The position numbers and the translations under genes were made by a program. The notes beneath the pieces were generated by a model. The model was not told where the DNA came from. It searched no databases and worked only from the letters and a program-made list of their open reading frames with translations. A DNA stretch of 63,587 nucleotides from Microvirga sp. (GTDB lineage Bacteria > Pseudomonadota > Alphaproteobacteria > Rhizobiales > Beijerinckiaceae), in NCBI GenBank assembly GCA_029266525.1, contig JAQSWQ010000028.1, positions 1 through 63,587 on the forward strand. Reading direction: 5' to 3'. Shown piece after piece: positions 43,450 through 52,698 of the stretch; within the stretch, counting starts at the first letter, position 1; the number at the start of each line of letters is the position of its first letter.

Positions 43450-44853
43450 TCAGCCCGGCCCGATCATCGTCTCAGGCCGCACCACCGCCTCGAACTCCTC
43501 GCCCGTCACATGCCCGGAGCGCACGGCCTCCTCGCGCAGCGTGGTGCCGTTCTTGTGTGCGGCCTTGGCGATCGCGGCGGCGTTGTCGTAGCCGATCTTC
43601 GGCGCAAGCGCGGTAACCAGCATCAGCGAACGGCCGAGAAGCTCGTCGAGGCGCTCGCGGTTCGGCTCGATCCCGACGATGCAATGGTCGGTGAAGCTCA
43701 CCGAAGCGTCGGCGAGGAGGCGGATCGACTGCAGCACCGCGTTGGCGATCACCGGCTTGAAGACGTTGAGCTCGAAATGGCCCTGGCTGCCGGCAAACGA
43801 GACCGTCGTCGCGTTGCCGATCACCTGGGCGCAGACCATGGTCATGGCCTCTGCTTGCGTCGGGTTGACCTTGCCCGGCATGATCGAGGAGCCGGGCTCG
43901 TTCTCGGGCAGCGAGATCTCGCCGATGCCGGAGCGCGGGCCCGAGCCCATCAGCCGGATGTCGTTCGCGATCTTGAACAGGCCCGCCGCGAGGCTCGCGA
44001 GCGCCCCTTGGGCGAAGACGAGCGCGTCATGCGAGGCGAGCGCCTCGAACTTGTTCGCGGCCGAGGTGAAGGGGAGGGCGGTCAGTTCCGCGACCTTCGC
44101 CGCGAAGCGCTCCCCGAATTCGGGGTGCGCGTTGAGCCCGGTGCCGACCGCGGTGCCGCCCTGGGCGAGGGCGAGGACGCCGGGCAGGGTCGCCTCGATG
44201 CGCGCGATCCCGAGCGCCACCTGCGCCGCATAGCCCGAGAACTCCTGACCGAGCGTCACCGGGGTCGCGTCCTGGAGATGCGTGCGGCCGATCTTGACCA
44301 CGTCGGCGAAGGCCCGCGCCTTCTCGTCGAGCGCGCGGTGCAGGTGCCGCAACGCCGGGAGCAGCCGCCCCTCGATCTCGCGCGCCGCGGCGATGTGCAT
44401 CGCGGTCGGGAACGAGTCGTTCGAGGACTGGCCGCGGTTGACGTGATCGTTCGGATGCACCGGCGATTTGCCGCCGCGCTTGCCTCCGAGCATCTCGTTC
44501 GCGAGCGCCGCGATCACCTCGTTGGCGTTCATGTTCGACTGCGTGCCGGAGCCGGTCTGCCACACGACGAGCGGGAACTCGTCGTCGTACTTGCCTTCGA
44601 CGACCTCGGCAGCGGCACGGGCGATCGCGTCGGCGAGGCGGGGATCCAGCTCGCCGAGATCCTTGTTCACGAGCGCCGCCGCCTGCTTCACGAGCCCGAG
44701 GGCGCGCACGAGCGGCACCGGCAGGCGTTCACCGCCGATGCGGAAGTTCTGGATCGAGCGCTGCGTCTGCGCGCCCCAGTAGCGCTCGGCCGGCACCGCG
44801 ATTGGGCCGAATGTGTCGGATTCGGTGCGGGTTCTGTTGGGCGCGGGCGACAT
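43450..44853 (-). CDS. fumC: Class II fumarate hydratase
   Basis: A 467-residue fumarase of the TCA cycle, converting fumarate to L-malate without an iron-sulfur cluster. Family segments are [61 protein letters not shown]-like, and the signature [16 protein letters not shown]. Full length with no anomalies. In relatives the next genes are DUF4169 and RHH; here ccdAB is in between. Divergent from the P450 at 44931 with 77 bases between. Confidence 0.96.
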   Translation of the reverse strand: MSPAPNRTRTESDTFGPIAVPAERYWGAQTQRSIQNFRIGGERLPVPLVRALGLVKQAAALVNKDLGELDPRLADAIARAAAEVVEGKYDDEFPLVVWQTGSGTQSNMNANEVIAALANEMLGGKRGGKSPVHPNDHVNRGQSSNDSFPTAMHIAAAREIEGRLLPALRHLHRALDEKARAFADVVKIGRTHLQDATPVTLGQEFSGYAAQVALGIARIEATLPGVLALAQGGTAVGTGLNAHPEFGERFAAKVAELTALPFTSAANKFEALASHDALVFAQGALASLAAGLFKIANDIRLMGSGPRSGIGEISLPENEPGSSIMPGKVNPTQAEAMTMVCAQVIGNATTVSFAGSQGHFELNVFKPVIANAVLQSIRLLADASVSFTDHCIVGIEPNRERLDELLGRSLMLVTALAPKIGYDNAAAIAKAAHKNGTTLREEAVRSGHVTGEEFEAVVRPETMIGPG

Positions 44854-44930
44854 CGGGGCCTCTTCTGAACGCGGTCATCGACCCTAACTTAAGGTGCGAA
44901 GGGACGCGCTGCGATCCCGGCGAGGCGAGC

Positions 44931-46322
44931 TTGACTGCGACCGACACCCTGTTCCGCCCGCCCGCGCCGGCCCCGCGCCGCACCGCCCCGGACCTGTTCG
45001 ACTTCCTCGCGGCGCTACGCGCAAACCCGCTCACCACCTGGACGGAGGACCATTTCGAGCATCCGATCCTGGCCGGCGAGGGCGCGCTCGGGCGGGTGAC
45101 GGTGGTGCACGACCCGGCCGCGATCCGGCACGTCCTGGTCGACAACGCCGCGAACTACCGCAAGGACGACCTCCAGCGCCGCGTGCTCGCGCCGGGCCTC
45201 GGCAATGGCCTGCTCACGGCCGAGAGCGATGAGTGGCGCCTGCAGCGGCGCACCCTGGCGCCGCTGTTCTCGCCGCGGCGCGTCGCCGAGTTCCTTCCGC
45301 CGATGATCGAGGCGGCCGAGCGGCTCGTGCGGCGCTGGCGCCGGCGCAGCGACGGGCGCACGCTCGACGTGGCGCTCGAGATGACGCGGGTCACGCTCGA
45401 CGTGCTCGAGCGGACGATCTTCACGAGCGGGCTCAAGCGGGACCCGGACGCGCTCGGGCGCGCCATCACGCGCTACTTCGAGGCGCTCGGCCCGCTCGAC
45501 CCGCTCGACATCTTCGGCATGCCGGACTGGCTGCCGCGCATCGGCCGAATCCGCGCGCGCCCGGCCTTGCGCTTCTTCGAGGAGGTCGTGGGCGAGCTGA
45601 TCGAGGGCCGTCGCGACCTTCTCGCCCGCGGCGATCCCGCTCCGAGCGACATCCTCACGCTCCTCCTTCAGGCCGCGGATCCCGAGACCGGCCGCGGCCT
45701 CAGCGACCTCGAAGTGCGGGCGAACATCGTCACCTTCATCGGCGCGGGCCACGAGACGACGGCGAACGCGCTCTCCTGGTCGATCTACCTGCTGTCGCAG
45801 GACGACAGCGCGCGCGAGCGGGTCGAGGCGGAGGTCGAGGCGGTGATCGGCGGGTCTCGGCTCGCCCCGGAGATGCTGCCGCGGCTTGTCTTCACCAAGG
45901 CGGTGATCGAGGAGGCACTGCGGCTTTACCCGCCGGTTCCCTATATGAGCCGCGCGGCGCTGGCGCAGGACCGGATCGGCAATCTCAAGATCCCGAGGAA
46001 CTCGATCGTCACCATCGCGCCATACGTGCTCCACCGGCACCGCCGGCTCTGGCACGAGCCCTGCGCCTTCATGCCGGACCGCTTCCTGCCGGGCCCGGGC
46101 GCACGCGAGGGGATCGACCGTTTCGCCTACCTGCCCTTCGGCGCGGGCCCGCGCGTCTGCATCGGCTCAGCCTTCGCGCTGCAGGAAGCCGTCGTGGTGC
46201 TGGCAAGCGTGGTGAAGGCCGGCCGCTTCGAGCTCGCTCGCGGGCACGACGTCATGCCCATCCACCGGGTGACGCTGCGCCCGAGCGGCGGCCTGCCGAT
46301 GCGGCTGCGGCTGCGGCGCTAG
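44931..46322 (+). CDS. Cytochrome P450, second copy (CYP with FGAGPRVCIG heme loop)
   Basis: A 463-residue P450 distinct from the copy at 16915. It has I-helix IGAGHETTANALSWSIYLLS, ExxR in EEALRLYPPVPYMSRAA, and the heme loop FGAGPRVCIG with Cys410. The WTEDHFEHPILAGEGALGRVTVVHDPAAI N terminus and overall length are closer to the CYP110/CYP4-like bacterial P450s that act on fatty or aromatic substrates. The start is a TTG at 44931 with GAGGCGAG upstream; longer in-frame starts are possible but lack coding character. Its stop overlaps the convergent sspB stop by 4 bases. Electron-transfer partners are not nearby. Confidence 0.9.
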   Translation: MTATDTLFRPPAPAPRRTAPDLFDFLAALRANPLTTWTEDHFEHPILAGEGALGRVTVVHDPAAIRHVLVDNAANYRKDDLQRRVLAPGLGNGLLTAESDEWRLQRRTLAPLFSPRRVAEFLPPMIEAAERLVRRWRRRSDGRTLDVALEMTRVTLDVLERTIFTSGLKRDPDALGRAITRYFEALGPLDPLDIFGMPDWLPRIGRIRARPALRFFEEVVGELIEGRRDLLARGDPAPSDILTLLLQAADPETGRGLSDLEVRANIVTFIGAGHETTANALSWSIYLLSQDDSARERVEAEVEAVIGGSRLAPEMLPRLVFTKAVIEEALRLYPPVPYMSRAALAQDRIGNLKIPRNSIVTIAPYVLHRHRRLWHEPCAFMPDRFLPGPGAREGIDRFAYLPFGAGPRVCIGSAFALQEAVVVLASVVKAGRFELARGHDVMPIHRVTLRPSGGLPMRLRLRR

Positions 46323-46942
46323 CTCTTCTTCCGGAAGGCGTCGAGGCTCACGACCTCGGCGCTGCTCGCGGGGGCGCCGGGCTGGTCGGCCTTCTCGAGC
46401 TTCGGCTTTGCGGGCTTGTCGGCCTTCGCCGGCTTCTCGGCGTTGGCGACCGGCTTCGGCGCGAGCTTCGGGGTAGGGCTCCTGCCCGTGACCGGCACGA
46501 TCGGCTTCTTCGGCGGGGCGAGCGCCGGCTCGGAGGCGGCGCCGCGGGTTGGCCGCTCGGGCTGGGCGGGCGCAGCTTCGGCCTCGCCGCCGAGCTCGAA
46601 CTTCAGACCGAACTGGACAGACGGGTCGAAGAACCCGCTCACCGCGTCGAAGGGGATCGAGAGGCGCTCCGGCACGCCCGAGAAGGACAGCCCGACGTCG
46701 AACCCGTGCTCGGTCACCGCGAGATCCCAGAACTGGTGCTGCAGGATGATCGTCATGTCCTGCGGATATTTCTCGCGCAGGCGGCTCGACAGGCGCACGC
46801 CCGGGAAATCGGTGCGGAACGAGATGTAGAAATGGTGCTCGCCCGGGAGCCCTTCCTTGGCGGCGTCGCCGAGGACCTTGCGCACGACACCCTTGAGCGC
46901 GTCCTGCACCATGAGGTCGTAGCGGATCAGGTCTTTCGACAT
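46319..46942 (-). CDS. sspB: SspB-family ClpXP adaptor
   Basis: A 207-residue alphaproteobacterial SspB: it binds the ssrA degradation tag and hands tagged proteins to ClpXP. The conserved core is LIRYDLMVQDALKGVVRKVL, HHFYISFRTDFPGVRLS, LREKYPQDMTIILQHQFWDLAV and FSGVPERLSIPFDAVSGFFDPSVQFGL. After residue 118 comes a low-complexity Pro/Ala/Lys linker and a short C-terminal motif VSLDAFRKKS, which in this family serves as the ClpX-binding tail. The ssrA gene lies directly upstream on the same strand. Confidence 0.9.
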   Translation of the reverse strand: MSKDLIRYDLMVQDALKGVVRKVLGDAAKEGLPGEHHFYISFRTDFPGVRLSSRLREKYPQDMTIILQHQFWDLAVTEHGFDVGLSFSGVPERLSIPFDAVSGFFDPSVQFGLKFELGGEAEAAPAQPERPTRGAASEPALAPPKKPIVPVTGRSPTPKLAPKPVANAEKPAKADKPAKPKLEKADQPGAPASSAEVVSLDAFRKKS

Positions 46943-47004
46943 GCGGGTACCGGGGGTGGAGGGTCAGGCTACTGCCGCGCGCCCCGGAGGCAAGCCCTGC
47001 GGCG

Positions 47005-47331
47005 TAAAATAGAAGTGGAGGCTTCTGTTGCCAGGTGCCTCCGAACCCCGCCTTACGGTGCTACCCGCAAGGGCTTTGTTTCGGCGTCAGAGACCGCTTA
47101 CGCGGCCACCGCAACCGGAGCATAGTTGTCGTTGGCAACTATTGCATTGGCCCGATAACGGCGGAACCATGCCGAGCGAAAGATCGTCCTTTACGCCCTC
47201 GTCGATCCTATTTCGCCCCCGCCGAGGCCCAGCTTCCGGCTGGGTCTTGGTGGAGGCGCCGGGTACCGCCCCCGGGTCCGATGGGTTTATTCCGACGCTC
47301 GTTTATCGCCATAGCCGGCCTTGCAGCCGGC
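47005..47331 (-). ncRNA. ssrA: Two-piece tmRNA (ssrA), circularly permuted
   Basis: tmRNA rescues stalled ribosomes and adds a degradation tag. On the minus strand the acceptor piece comes first and ends in GGCGCCTCCACCA (CCA at 47248-47250). After a short hairpin spacer the coding piece begins GGGGGCGAAATAGGATCGACG at 47220. GGGGGCG and CGCCTCC pair as a 7-bp acceptor stem with a G3-U70 pair, the alanine identity element. The tag reads ANDNYAPVAVAA (codons at 47136-47101, TAA at 47100-47098). A TATATT -10 box lies at 47338-47343. Ends are approximate. Confidence 0.93.
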
Positions 47332-47410
47332 AGGGCCAATATAGGGCGCGAGCGCTTCCTTTGGAAGGGCTTGTGGAAGGGCTTGCCGGCCCGGAGCGCA
47401 AGCCACGCCG

Positions 47411-48241
47411 TCAGGAAAGGCCTTCGTCCCGGATCGGCAGCACCCGCCCGCAGCCCTTGCAGTGCACGGCGTCGAGGTCGTGCAGCAGCAGGGCGCAATC
47501 GGGGCATTCGAACCGCACCTTGGCGGGCCGAAAGATCACCTGCAGGAGACGGAGGAAGAGGCTGACGCCGACGACCATGATGGCGACCGAGAGAAGGCGC
47601 CCGCCGGGCCCCTGCAGGGTGATGTCGCCGAAACCAGTGGTCGTCAGCGTGGTGATGGTGAAATAGAGCGCATCGATATAGGTCCTGATGCCGGGATTGA
47701 CGTCGTTCTGGGTGACGTAAACCACCGACGTGACCACCAAGATGAAAACCAGGAGATTGAGCGCCCGGGTGACGAATTCCTCGTTGCAGCGAAACCAAAG
47801 GGATTCGGACCTGAGGTCGCGCAGCAGATGGTAGGAGCGCAGCAGCCTCAGCGCCCGGGCGATCCTCAGGAAACCGAGATTGTCGACCAGGGCCGGCAGG
47901 AGCAGCGAGATGATGACGGCAATGTCGGCGATGGTGGCGAGGCTCATCAGGTGCCGGCGCCGGTCCGGCTCGATCCACAGCCGCGCGGCGAAGTCGGCCG
48001 CCATCACGGTCGCGACCGCGAGGTCCAAGGGGACCATCCACCACTCCTCGCGCGCGACCGAGGCAAGGAGGAAAACGGCGATGGTCGCGAGGTCGAACGC
48101 GATCAGGCCGTAGCGGAAGCGGCGAGCCCTGCGATCCTCGCCGAAGTAGAGCCGCTCGAGCTTCGCTTTGAGCTTGAGGCCCGCCGGGGCCAAAGGCCGC
48201 TCGGCGGGGCGGTGGCTCGAAGACAGTGGATGGTCGGACAT
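47411..48241 (-). CDS. Voltage-gated-type K+ channel with C-terminal zinc ribbon
   Basis: A 276-residue membrane protein with six helices. S4 (FLRIARALRLLRSYHLLRDL, 124-143) carries Arg at regular spacing as in voltage sensors. The pore has TLTTTGFGDI with selectivity filter TTGFGD at 201-206, a variant of the classic TVGYGD, typical of many bacterial K+ channels. After S6 a short linker leads to CPDC (246-249) and CKGC (261-264), a zinc-ribbon-like end that is not a usual RCK or CNBD domain. Its regulatory role is unknown. Confidence 0.85.
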   Translation of the reverse strand: MSDHPLSSSHRPAERPLAPAGLKLKAKLERLYFGEDRRARRFRYGLIAFDLATIAVFLLASVAREEWWMVPLDLAVATVMAADFAARLWIEPDRRRHLMSLATIADIAVIISLLLPALVDNLGFLRIARALRLLRSYHLLRDLRSESLWFRCNEEFVTRALNLLVFILVVTSVVYVTQNDVNPGIRTYIDALYFTITTLTTTGFGDITLQGPGGRLLSVAIMVVGVSLFLRLLQVIFRPAKVRFECPDCALLLHDLDAVHCKGCGRVLPIRDEGLS

Positions 48242-48295
48242 TGTCCGCCTGACCTTCTCAGCCAAACTGGATAACGTGGCCGGCGCGAGAACGCC

Positions 48296-49090
48296 ATGCA
48301 GCAATATCACCAGTTCCTTCGCCGCATCCTCGACGAGGGGGTGCGCAAGCACGACCGCACCGGCACGGGCACGATCTCGGTCTTCGGGCACCAGATGCGC
48401 TTCGACCTGTCGGAGGGCTTCCCCCTCGTCACGACGAAGAAGCTCCACCTCAAATCGATCGTGCACGAGCTCCTGTGGTTCCTCGCCGGCGACACCAATG
48501 TCGCCTACCTGCGGGAGAACGGGGTTTCGATCTGGGACGAGTGGGCTGACGACGAGGGCGAGCTTGGCCCGGTTTACGGCAAGCAGTGGCGCTCCTGGGA
48601 GAAGCCCGGCGGCGGCACCGTCGACCAGATCGCCTGGGTCCTGGACGAGATCCGCCGCAACCCGGATTCGCGCCGCCTCATCGTCTCGGCCTGGAACCCG
48701 GCCGATCTCGACCGCATGGCGCTCGCGCCCTGCCACTGCCTGTTCCAGTTCTACGTGGCCGAGGGACGGCTCTCCTGCCAGCTCTACCAGCGCTCGGCCG
48801 ATGCCTTCCTCGGCGTTCCCTTCAACATCGCCTCCTACGCGCTCCTCACCCACATGATGGCCCAGGCGACGGGGCTCCAGCCCGGCGACTTCGTGCACAG
48901 CTTCGGCGACGCGCACCTCTACTTGAACCATCTCGACCAGGCGCGCCTGCAGCTCTCCCGCGATCCGCGCCCGCTGCCGCAGCTACGGCTCAACCCGGCT
49001 GTGCGCTCGCTCCTCGAGTTCCGCTACGAGGACATCGCGATCGAGGGCTACGAGCCGCATCCCGCGATCAGGGCGGCGGTGGCGGTTTGA
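48296..49090 (+). CDS. thyA: Thymidylate synthase
   Basis: A 264-residue ThyA that methylates dUMP to dTMP with methylene-tetrahydrofolate. The family elements are present: [18 protein letters not shown], the catalytic Cys146 in [12 protein letters not shown], and [19 protein letters not shown] with [12 protein letters not shown]. Full length. It opens the cluster thyA-GNAT-folA: DHFR regenerates tetrahydrofolate consumed by thymidylate synthase, so the pairing fits. Confidence 0.97.
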   Translation: MQQYHQFLRRILDEGVRKHDRTGTGTISVFGHQMRFDLSEGFPLVTTKKLHLKSIVHELLWFLAGDTNVAYLRENGVSIWDEWADDEGELGPVYGKQWRSWEKPGGGTVDQIAWVLDEIRRNPDSRRLIVSAWNPADLDRMALAPCHCLFQFYVAEGRLSCQLYQRSADAFLGVPFNIASYALLTHMMAQATGLQPGDFVHSFGDAHLYLNHLDQARLQLSRDPRPLPQLRLNPAVRSLLEFRYEDIAIEGYEPHPAIRAAVAV

Positions 49091-49133
49091 CCGGCATGGC
49101 AATCGATCAGCCGCTGCTCACGCGAGGACCGTC

Positions 49134-49607
49134 TTGATCCGGCCCGCCGTTCCCGCGGATGCACCGCTCGTCCTCGCGCTCATCCTGGAGCTCTCGGAGT
49201 ATGAGCGCCTCGCGCATGAGGTCGACGCCAGCGAGGAGATGATCGCCGCGGCGCTGTTCGGGCAAAATCCGCGCGTGTTCTGCGACATCGGCGAATCGCA
49301 GGGCGAGCCTGCCGGCTTGGCGCTGTGGTTCTACAGCTTCTCGACCTTCCGCGGCCGGCACGGCATCTATCTGGAAGATCTTTTCGTCCGCCCGGCCTTT
49401 CGCGGGCGCGGCATAGGCAAGGCGCTGTTCGCTAATCTCGCCCGCCGTTGCGTTGCCGAGGGCCTGCCGCGCCTCGAATGGTCGGTGCTCGACTGGAACG
49501 AGCCGGCGCTCGGCTTCTATCGCCGGCTCGGTGCGCAGGCGATGGAGGGCTGGACGAGGCACCGGCTATCGGGCGAGCCTCTCGCGGAGCTTGGGGCGGG
49601 CCTATGA
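49134..49607 (+). CDS. GNAT family N-acetyltransferase
   Basis: A 157-residue GNAT enzyme. It starts IRPAVPADAPLVLALILELSEYERL, has the acetyl-CoA loop VRPAFRGRGIGKALFANLARRCV and ends with LGAQAMEGWTRHRLSG. Similar proteins (diamine or spermidine acetyltransferase-like) acetylate small amines; the substrate is unknown. Start is TTG at 49134 preceded by GAGGACC. Its stop overlaps the folA ATG by 4 bases, so the two are coupled. Confidence 0.85.
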   Translation: MIRPAVPADAPLVLALILELSEYERLAHEVDASEEMIAAALFGQNPRVFCDIGESQGEPAGLALWFYSFSTFRGRHGIYLEDLFVRPAFRGRGIGKALFANLARRCVAEGLPRLEWSVLDWNEPALGFYRRLGAQAMEGWTRHRLSGEPLAELGAGL

Positions 49608-50131
49608 GGCTCCCGCTCGCCATTGTCGCCGCCATCGCCGACAACGGGGTCATCGGGCGCGACAACCGCCTGATCTGGCGCCTCAGGAGCGATCTGCGCC
49701 GGTTCCGCGACCTGACCTGGGGCAAGCCGATGATCATGGGCCGCAAGACCTATGATTCCATCGGCAAGCCCTTGCCGGGCCGTAGGACCGTCGTGCTCAC
49801 GCGAGACCGATCCTTCGCCGCGCCGGGCGTGGAGGTGGCGCATGGATGGGACCAGGCGCTCGCCCGCGCCGACGCCTTGGCCAGCGAGATGGGTACGGAC
49901 GAGATCTCGGTCATCGGCGGCGCCGAGATCTACGCGCTCGCCCTGCCGGGCACGCGGCGGCTCTACCTGACCCTCGTCCATGCCTCGCCCGAGGGCGATA
50001 CGCTCTTCCCGGCTTACGACCGCTCGGCGTTCCGCGAGCTGTGGCGGCGGGAGTGCGCGAAAGGCCCCGACGACGAGCATCCCTTCACCTTCCTCGACCT
50101 CGAGCGGCGCTCTTCCGCCGCAGGGCGTTGA
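49604..50131 (+). CDS. folA: Dihydrofolate reductase
   Basis: A 175-residue DHFR. Key elements are VAAIADNGVIGRDNRLIWRLRSDLRRF (substrate loop), KPMIMGRKTYDSIGKPLPGRRTVVLTRD (NADPH site) and VIGGAEIYALALP. It reduces dihydrofolate with NADPH. Start ATG 49604 overlaps the GNAT stop (ATGA). Located after thyA, as in many bacteria. Confidence 0.95.
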   Translation: MRLPLAIVAAIADNGVIGRDNRLIWRLRSDLRRFRDLTWGKPMIMGRKTYDSIGKPLPGRRTVVLTRDRSFAAPGVEVAHGWDQALARADALASEMGTDEISVIGGAEIYALALPGTRRLYLTLVHASPEGDTLFPAYDRSAFRELWRRECAKGPDDEHPFTFLDLERRSSAAGR

Positions 50132-50245
50132 CCGAGCTTTGCCGCCTTCCCACCTGCGAGCCTTGACGGCGGCCCGCGCGCAAACGACAACCGCCCTATA
50201 CCGACAATCAAGAACCGGACGACCCGGGAGAGGACAGGCTTTCAC

Positions 50246-51403
50246 ATGCCTTGGAGCAACCAGAGCGGCGGCGGAGGGCCCTGGGGCCAGGGCCCCAGTT
50301 CCGGCGGCGGCGGCGGTCCGTGGGGCTCGGGCCCGCGCGGCGGCGGGGGCGGCTCGCCCCCCGATCTCGAGGAGATCTTGCGCCGCAGCCAGGACCGGCT
50401 CAGGAACATCATCCCGGGCGGCGGCTCGTTCGGCTCAATGGGTGGCAAGGGGCTCGCCCTGATCCTGCTCGGCGCCGTCGTGATCTGGCTCGCGACCGGC
50501 TTCTACACGGTCCGGCCGAACGAGGTCGGCATCAACATGATCTTCGGCCGCTACACCGGCTCGACCGGCGAGGGCCTGCGCTACAATCTTCCTTACCCGA
50601 TCGGCTCGGTGACGAAGCCCGACGTGCGCCAGCGCCGCACGATCCCGATCGGCTACCGTCCGTCCGGGCAGGGCGGGCGCGGACGCGACGTGCTCGAAGA
50701 GAGCCTGATGCTGACCAGCGACGAGAACATCGTCGACATCGATTTCGACGTGCAATGGAGCGTCAACCCGGCTCGCGCCCAGGATTTCGTCTTCAACCTC
50801 GCGAACCCGGAAGGGACGATCAAGTCGGTCGCGGAAAGCGCCATGCGCGAGGTCATCGGCCGCCGGCAGATCCAGAACATCCTTACCACCGAGCAGGCGA
50901 GCATCGCGGCCGAGGTCAAGGACATCGTCCAGGGCACGCTCGAAGCCTACGGCGCCGGCGTCGTGGTCGAGGTCGTGCAGATGATCGCCGTCCAGCCCCC
51001 GGCGCAGGTGCGCGAAGCCTTCTTCGACGTGAACGCCGCCCAGCAGGACGCCGAGCGCGTCCAGAACGAGGCGCGGACCTTCGCCAGCCAGGTGGTGCCG
51101 CGGGCGCGCGGCGAGGCGGCCCAGAAGGTGCAGCAAGCCGAGGGCTATCGCGAGCAGGCGGTCGCAGAGGCGACCGGTCAGGCGGCGCGCTTCAACCAGG
51201 TGTATGAAGAGTACCGCAAGGCGCCGGCGGTCATCCGCGAGCGCATCTTCCTCGAGACCATGGAGCGCGTGCTCGGCGGCATGGACAAGATCATCATCGA
51301 CCAGGGCGGCCAGGGCCAGGGCGTGGTGCCCTACCTCCCGCTGAACGAGATGCAGCGCCGCCCGCAGACCGGCAGCCAGACACAGCAGGGGCCCGCCCGA
51401 TGA
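50246..51403 (+). CDS. hflK: FtsH protease regulator HflK
   Basis: A 385-residue SPFH/prohibitin-type membrane protein. The Gly-rich N terminus (SGGGGPWGQGPSSGGGGGPWG, read in part) precedes one membrane helix (GLALILLGAVVIWLATGFYTV), followed by the SPFH domain (RPNEVGINMIFGRYTG, LTSDENIVDIDFDVQW) and a coiled coil with NEARTFASQVVPRARGEAAQKVQQAEGYREQA. With HflC it forms the large periplasmic vault around FtsH and controls its access. It overlaps hflC by 4 bases. Confidence 0.95.
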   Translation: MPWSNQSGGGGPWGQGPSSGGGGGPWGSGPRGGGGGSPPDLEEILRRSQDRLRNIIPGGGSFGSMGGKGLALILLGAVVIWLATGFYTVRPNEVGINMIFGRYTGSTGEGLRYNLPYPIGSVTKPDVRQRRTIPIGYRPSGQGGRGRDVLEESLMLTSDENIVDIDFDVQWSVNPARAQDFVFNLANPEGTIKSVAESAMREVIGRRQIQNILTTEQASIAAEVKDIVQGTLEAYGAGVVVEVVQMIAVQPPAQVREAFFDVNAAQQDAERVQNEARTFASQVVPRARGEAAQKVQQAEGYREQAVAEATGQAARFNQVYEEYRKAPAVIRERIFLETMERVLGGMDKIIIDQGGQGQGVVPYLPLNEMQRRPQTGSQTQQGPAR

Positions 51404-52401
51404 ACGGCAACATCCTCAAGACCGGCGCCCTGGTCCTGCTCGCCGTCGTGGTGGTGGCGTTCTTCGCTGCGACCTTCGTGGTGCAGCAGACCCAGCAGGC
51501 GCTGGTGCTGCAGTTCGGGCGGGTGCGCACCGTCGTCACCGAGCCGGGGCTCTATCTCAAATGGCCGTTCATCGAGAACGTGGTGGCGCTCGAGAAGCGC
51601 GTGCTTGATCTCGACTTGCCGGTCCAGACCGTCCTTTCGGCGGACCGGCAGAACCTCGAGGTCGACGCCTTCGCGCGCTACCGCATCTCGAACCCGCTGG
51701 AGTTCTTCCAGACCGTCAGCGCGGTCGGGGTCGCAAACCAGCGGCTCGGCAGCTTCGTCAACGCTTCCATGCGCAACGTGCTCGCCAACGCCTCGCGGGA
51801 CGCGATCGTGCGCACCGAGCGCGGCGCCCTCATGAACCGCATCCAGGAGGACGTGAACCGCCAGGCGCAGAACCTCGGCGTCGAGATCATCGATCTGCGG
51901 CTCACCCGGGTCGACCTGCCGGCGGCGAACAGCCAGGCGGTCTACCAGCGCATGCAGACCGAGCGCCAGCGCGAAGCGGCGGACCTGCGAGCCAACGGCC
52001 AGCAGCAGGCGGCGACGATCCGGGCCCGCGCCGAGCGCGAAGCGACGGTCATCGTCGCGGAGGCGACTCGGCGGTCCGAGGAGGCCCGCGGCCAGGGCGA
52101 CGCCGAGAAGAACCGCATCCTCGCCGAGGCGTTCGGCCGGGATCCGGATTTCTTCGCGTTCTTCCGTTCGATGCAGGCCTATGAAACGGGTATGCGCCAG
52201 ACCGACACCCGTATGGTCCTCAGCCCGACCTCGGAATTCTTCCGCTATTTCAACGATCCGTCCGGCCGAGGCGGTTTCGGGGGACCGGGGGCGTCGACCA
52301 CGCCGCCGACACCACCGACGCCGCCCCGGACGCCGAGTTCCGAGAGGGCACCAGCCGCCGCCCCCGCGGCAAGTCCGACGCCGACGGGAAGCCCGCAATA
52401 G
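51400..52401 (+). CDS. hflC: FtsH protease regulator HflC
   Basis: A 333-residue partner of HflK. Membrane helix ILKTGALVLLAVVVVAFFAATFVVQQ, then the SPFH domain (QQALVLQFGRVRTVVTEPGLYLKWPF, VEVDAFARYRISNPLEFF in part) and the coiled coil RQREAADLRANGQQQAATIRARAEREATVIVAEATRRSEEARGQGDAEKNRI. The C-terminal tail is Pro/Thr/Ala-rich (TPPTPPRTPSSE). Overlaps hflK and is followed after 12 bases by a DUF2065 gene, then degP: a membrane quality-control operon. Confidence 0.95.
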   Translation: MNGNILKTGALVLLAVVVVAFFAATFVVQQTQQALVLQFGRVRTVVTEPGLYLKWPFIENVVALEKRVLDLDLPVQTVLSADRQNLEVDAFARYRISNPLEFFQTVSAVGVANQRLGSFVNASMRNVLANASRDAIVRTERGALMNRIQEDVNRQAQNLGVEIIDLRLTRVDLPAANSQAVYQRMQTERQREAADLRANGQQQAATIRARAEREATVIVAEATRRSEEARGQGDAEKNRILAEAFGRDPDFFAFFRSMQAYETGMRQTDTRMVLSPTSEFFRYFNDPSGRGGFGGPGASTTPPTPPTPPRTPSSERAPAAAPAASPTPTGSPQ

Positions 52402-52413
52402 GCCTTCCCGCCG

Positions 52414-52608
52414 ATGACCGACCTCATCGCAGCCCTCGGCCTCGCTCTCGCGGTCGAGGGCCTTCTTTTTGCGGCCTTCCCGGAAGCGGTCAAACGCGCC
52501 ATGATCGAGGCGGCCCAGGCGCCGGGCGACCGCATGCGGCTCGTCGGCATCCTCTCGGCGGTGATCGGAGTTGTGATCGTGTGGGTCGCCCGGAAGGTCG
52601 GCGCGTGA
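52414..52608 (+). CDS. DUF2065 small membrane protein
   Basis: A 64-residue protein with two membrane helices (DLIAALGLALAVEGLLFAAF and LVGILSAVIGVVIVWVARK) joined by a loop with PGDRMRL. This matches DUF2065 proteins that commonly sit after hflC. It lies 12 bases downstream of hflC, likely in the same operon. Function unknown, perhaps linked to FtsH-HflKC. Confidence 0.85.
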   Translation: MTDLIAALGLALAVEGLLFAAFPEAVKRAMIEAAQAPGDRMRLVGILSAVIGVVIVWVARKVGA

Positions 52609-52640
52609 GTCGTCAAGCCGCGCTTCCGCCGCAATCGAAG

Positions 52641-52669
52641 CTTGAAAGCAGTTCAACGGCGACGATCTA
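52641..52669 (+). promoter_or_regulatory. Candidate heat-shock (RpoH-type) promoter of degP
   Basis: CTTGAA at 52641-52646 matches the -35 box of sigma-32-type promoters in alphaproteobacteria, with GATCTA 17 bases further downstream (52664-52669) as a weak -10. The following ATG of degP is about 30 bases away. Heat-shock control of DegP-type proteases is known in the group; the box match is partial. Confidence 0.35.
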
Positions 52670-52698
52670 AGGGGTCGTCCAAGAACCGAGGTCCATCC

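Noticed and set aside
47248-47331. An ordinary tRNA gene on the minus strand (CCA end and acceptor stem)
   Set aside because: It lacks anticodon and D arms; it is the acceptor piece of the permuted tmRNA.
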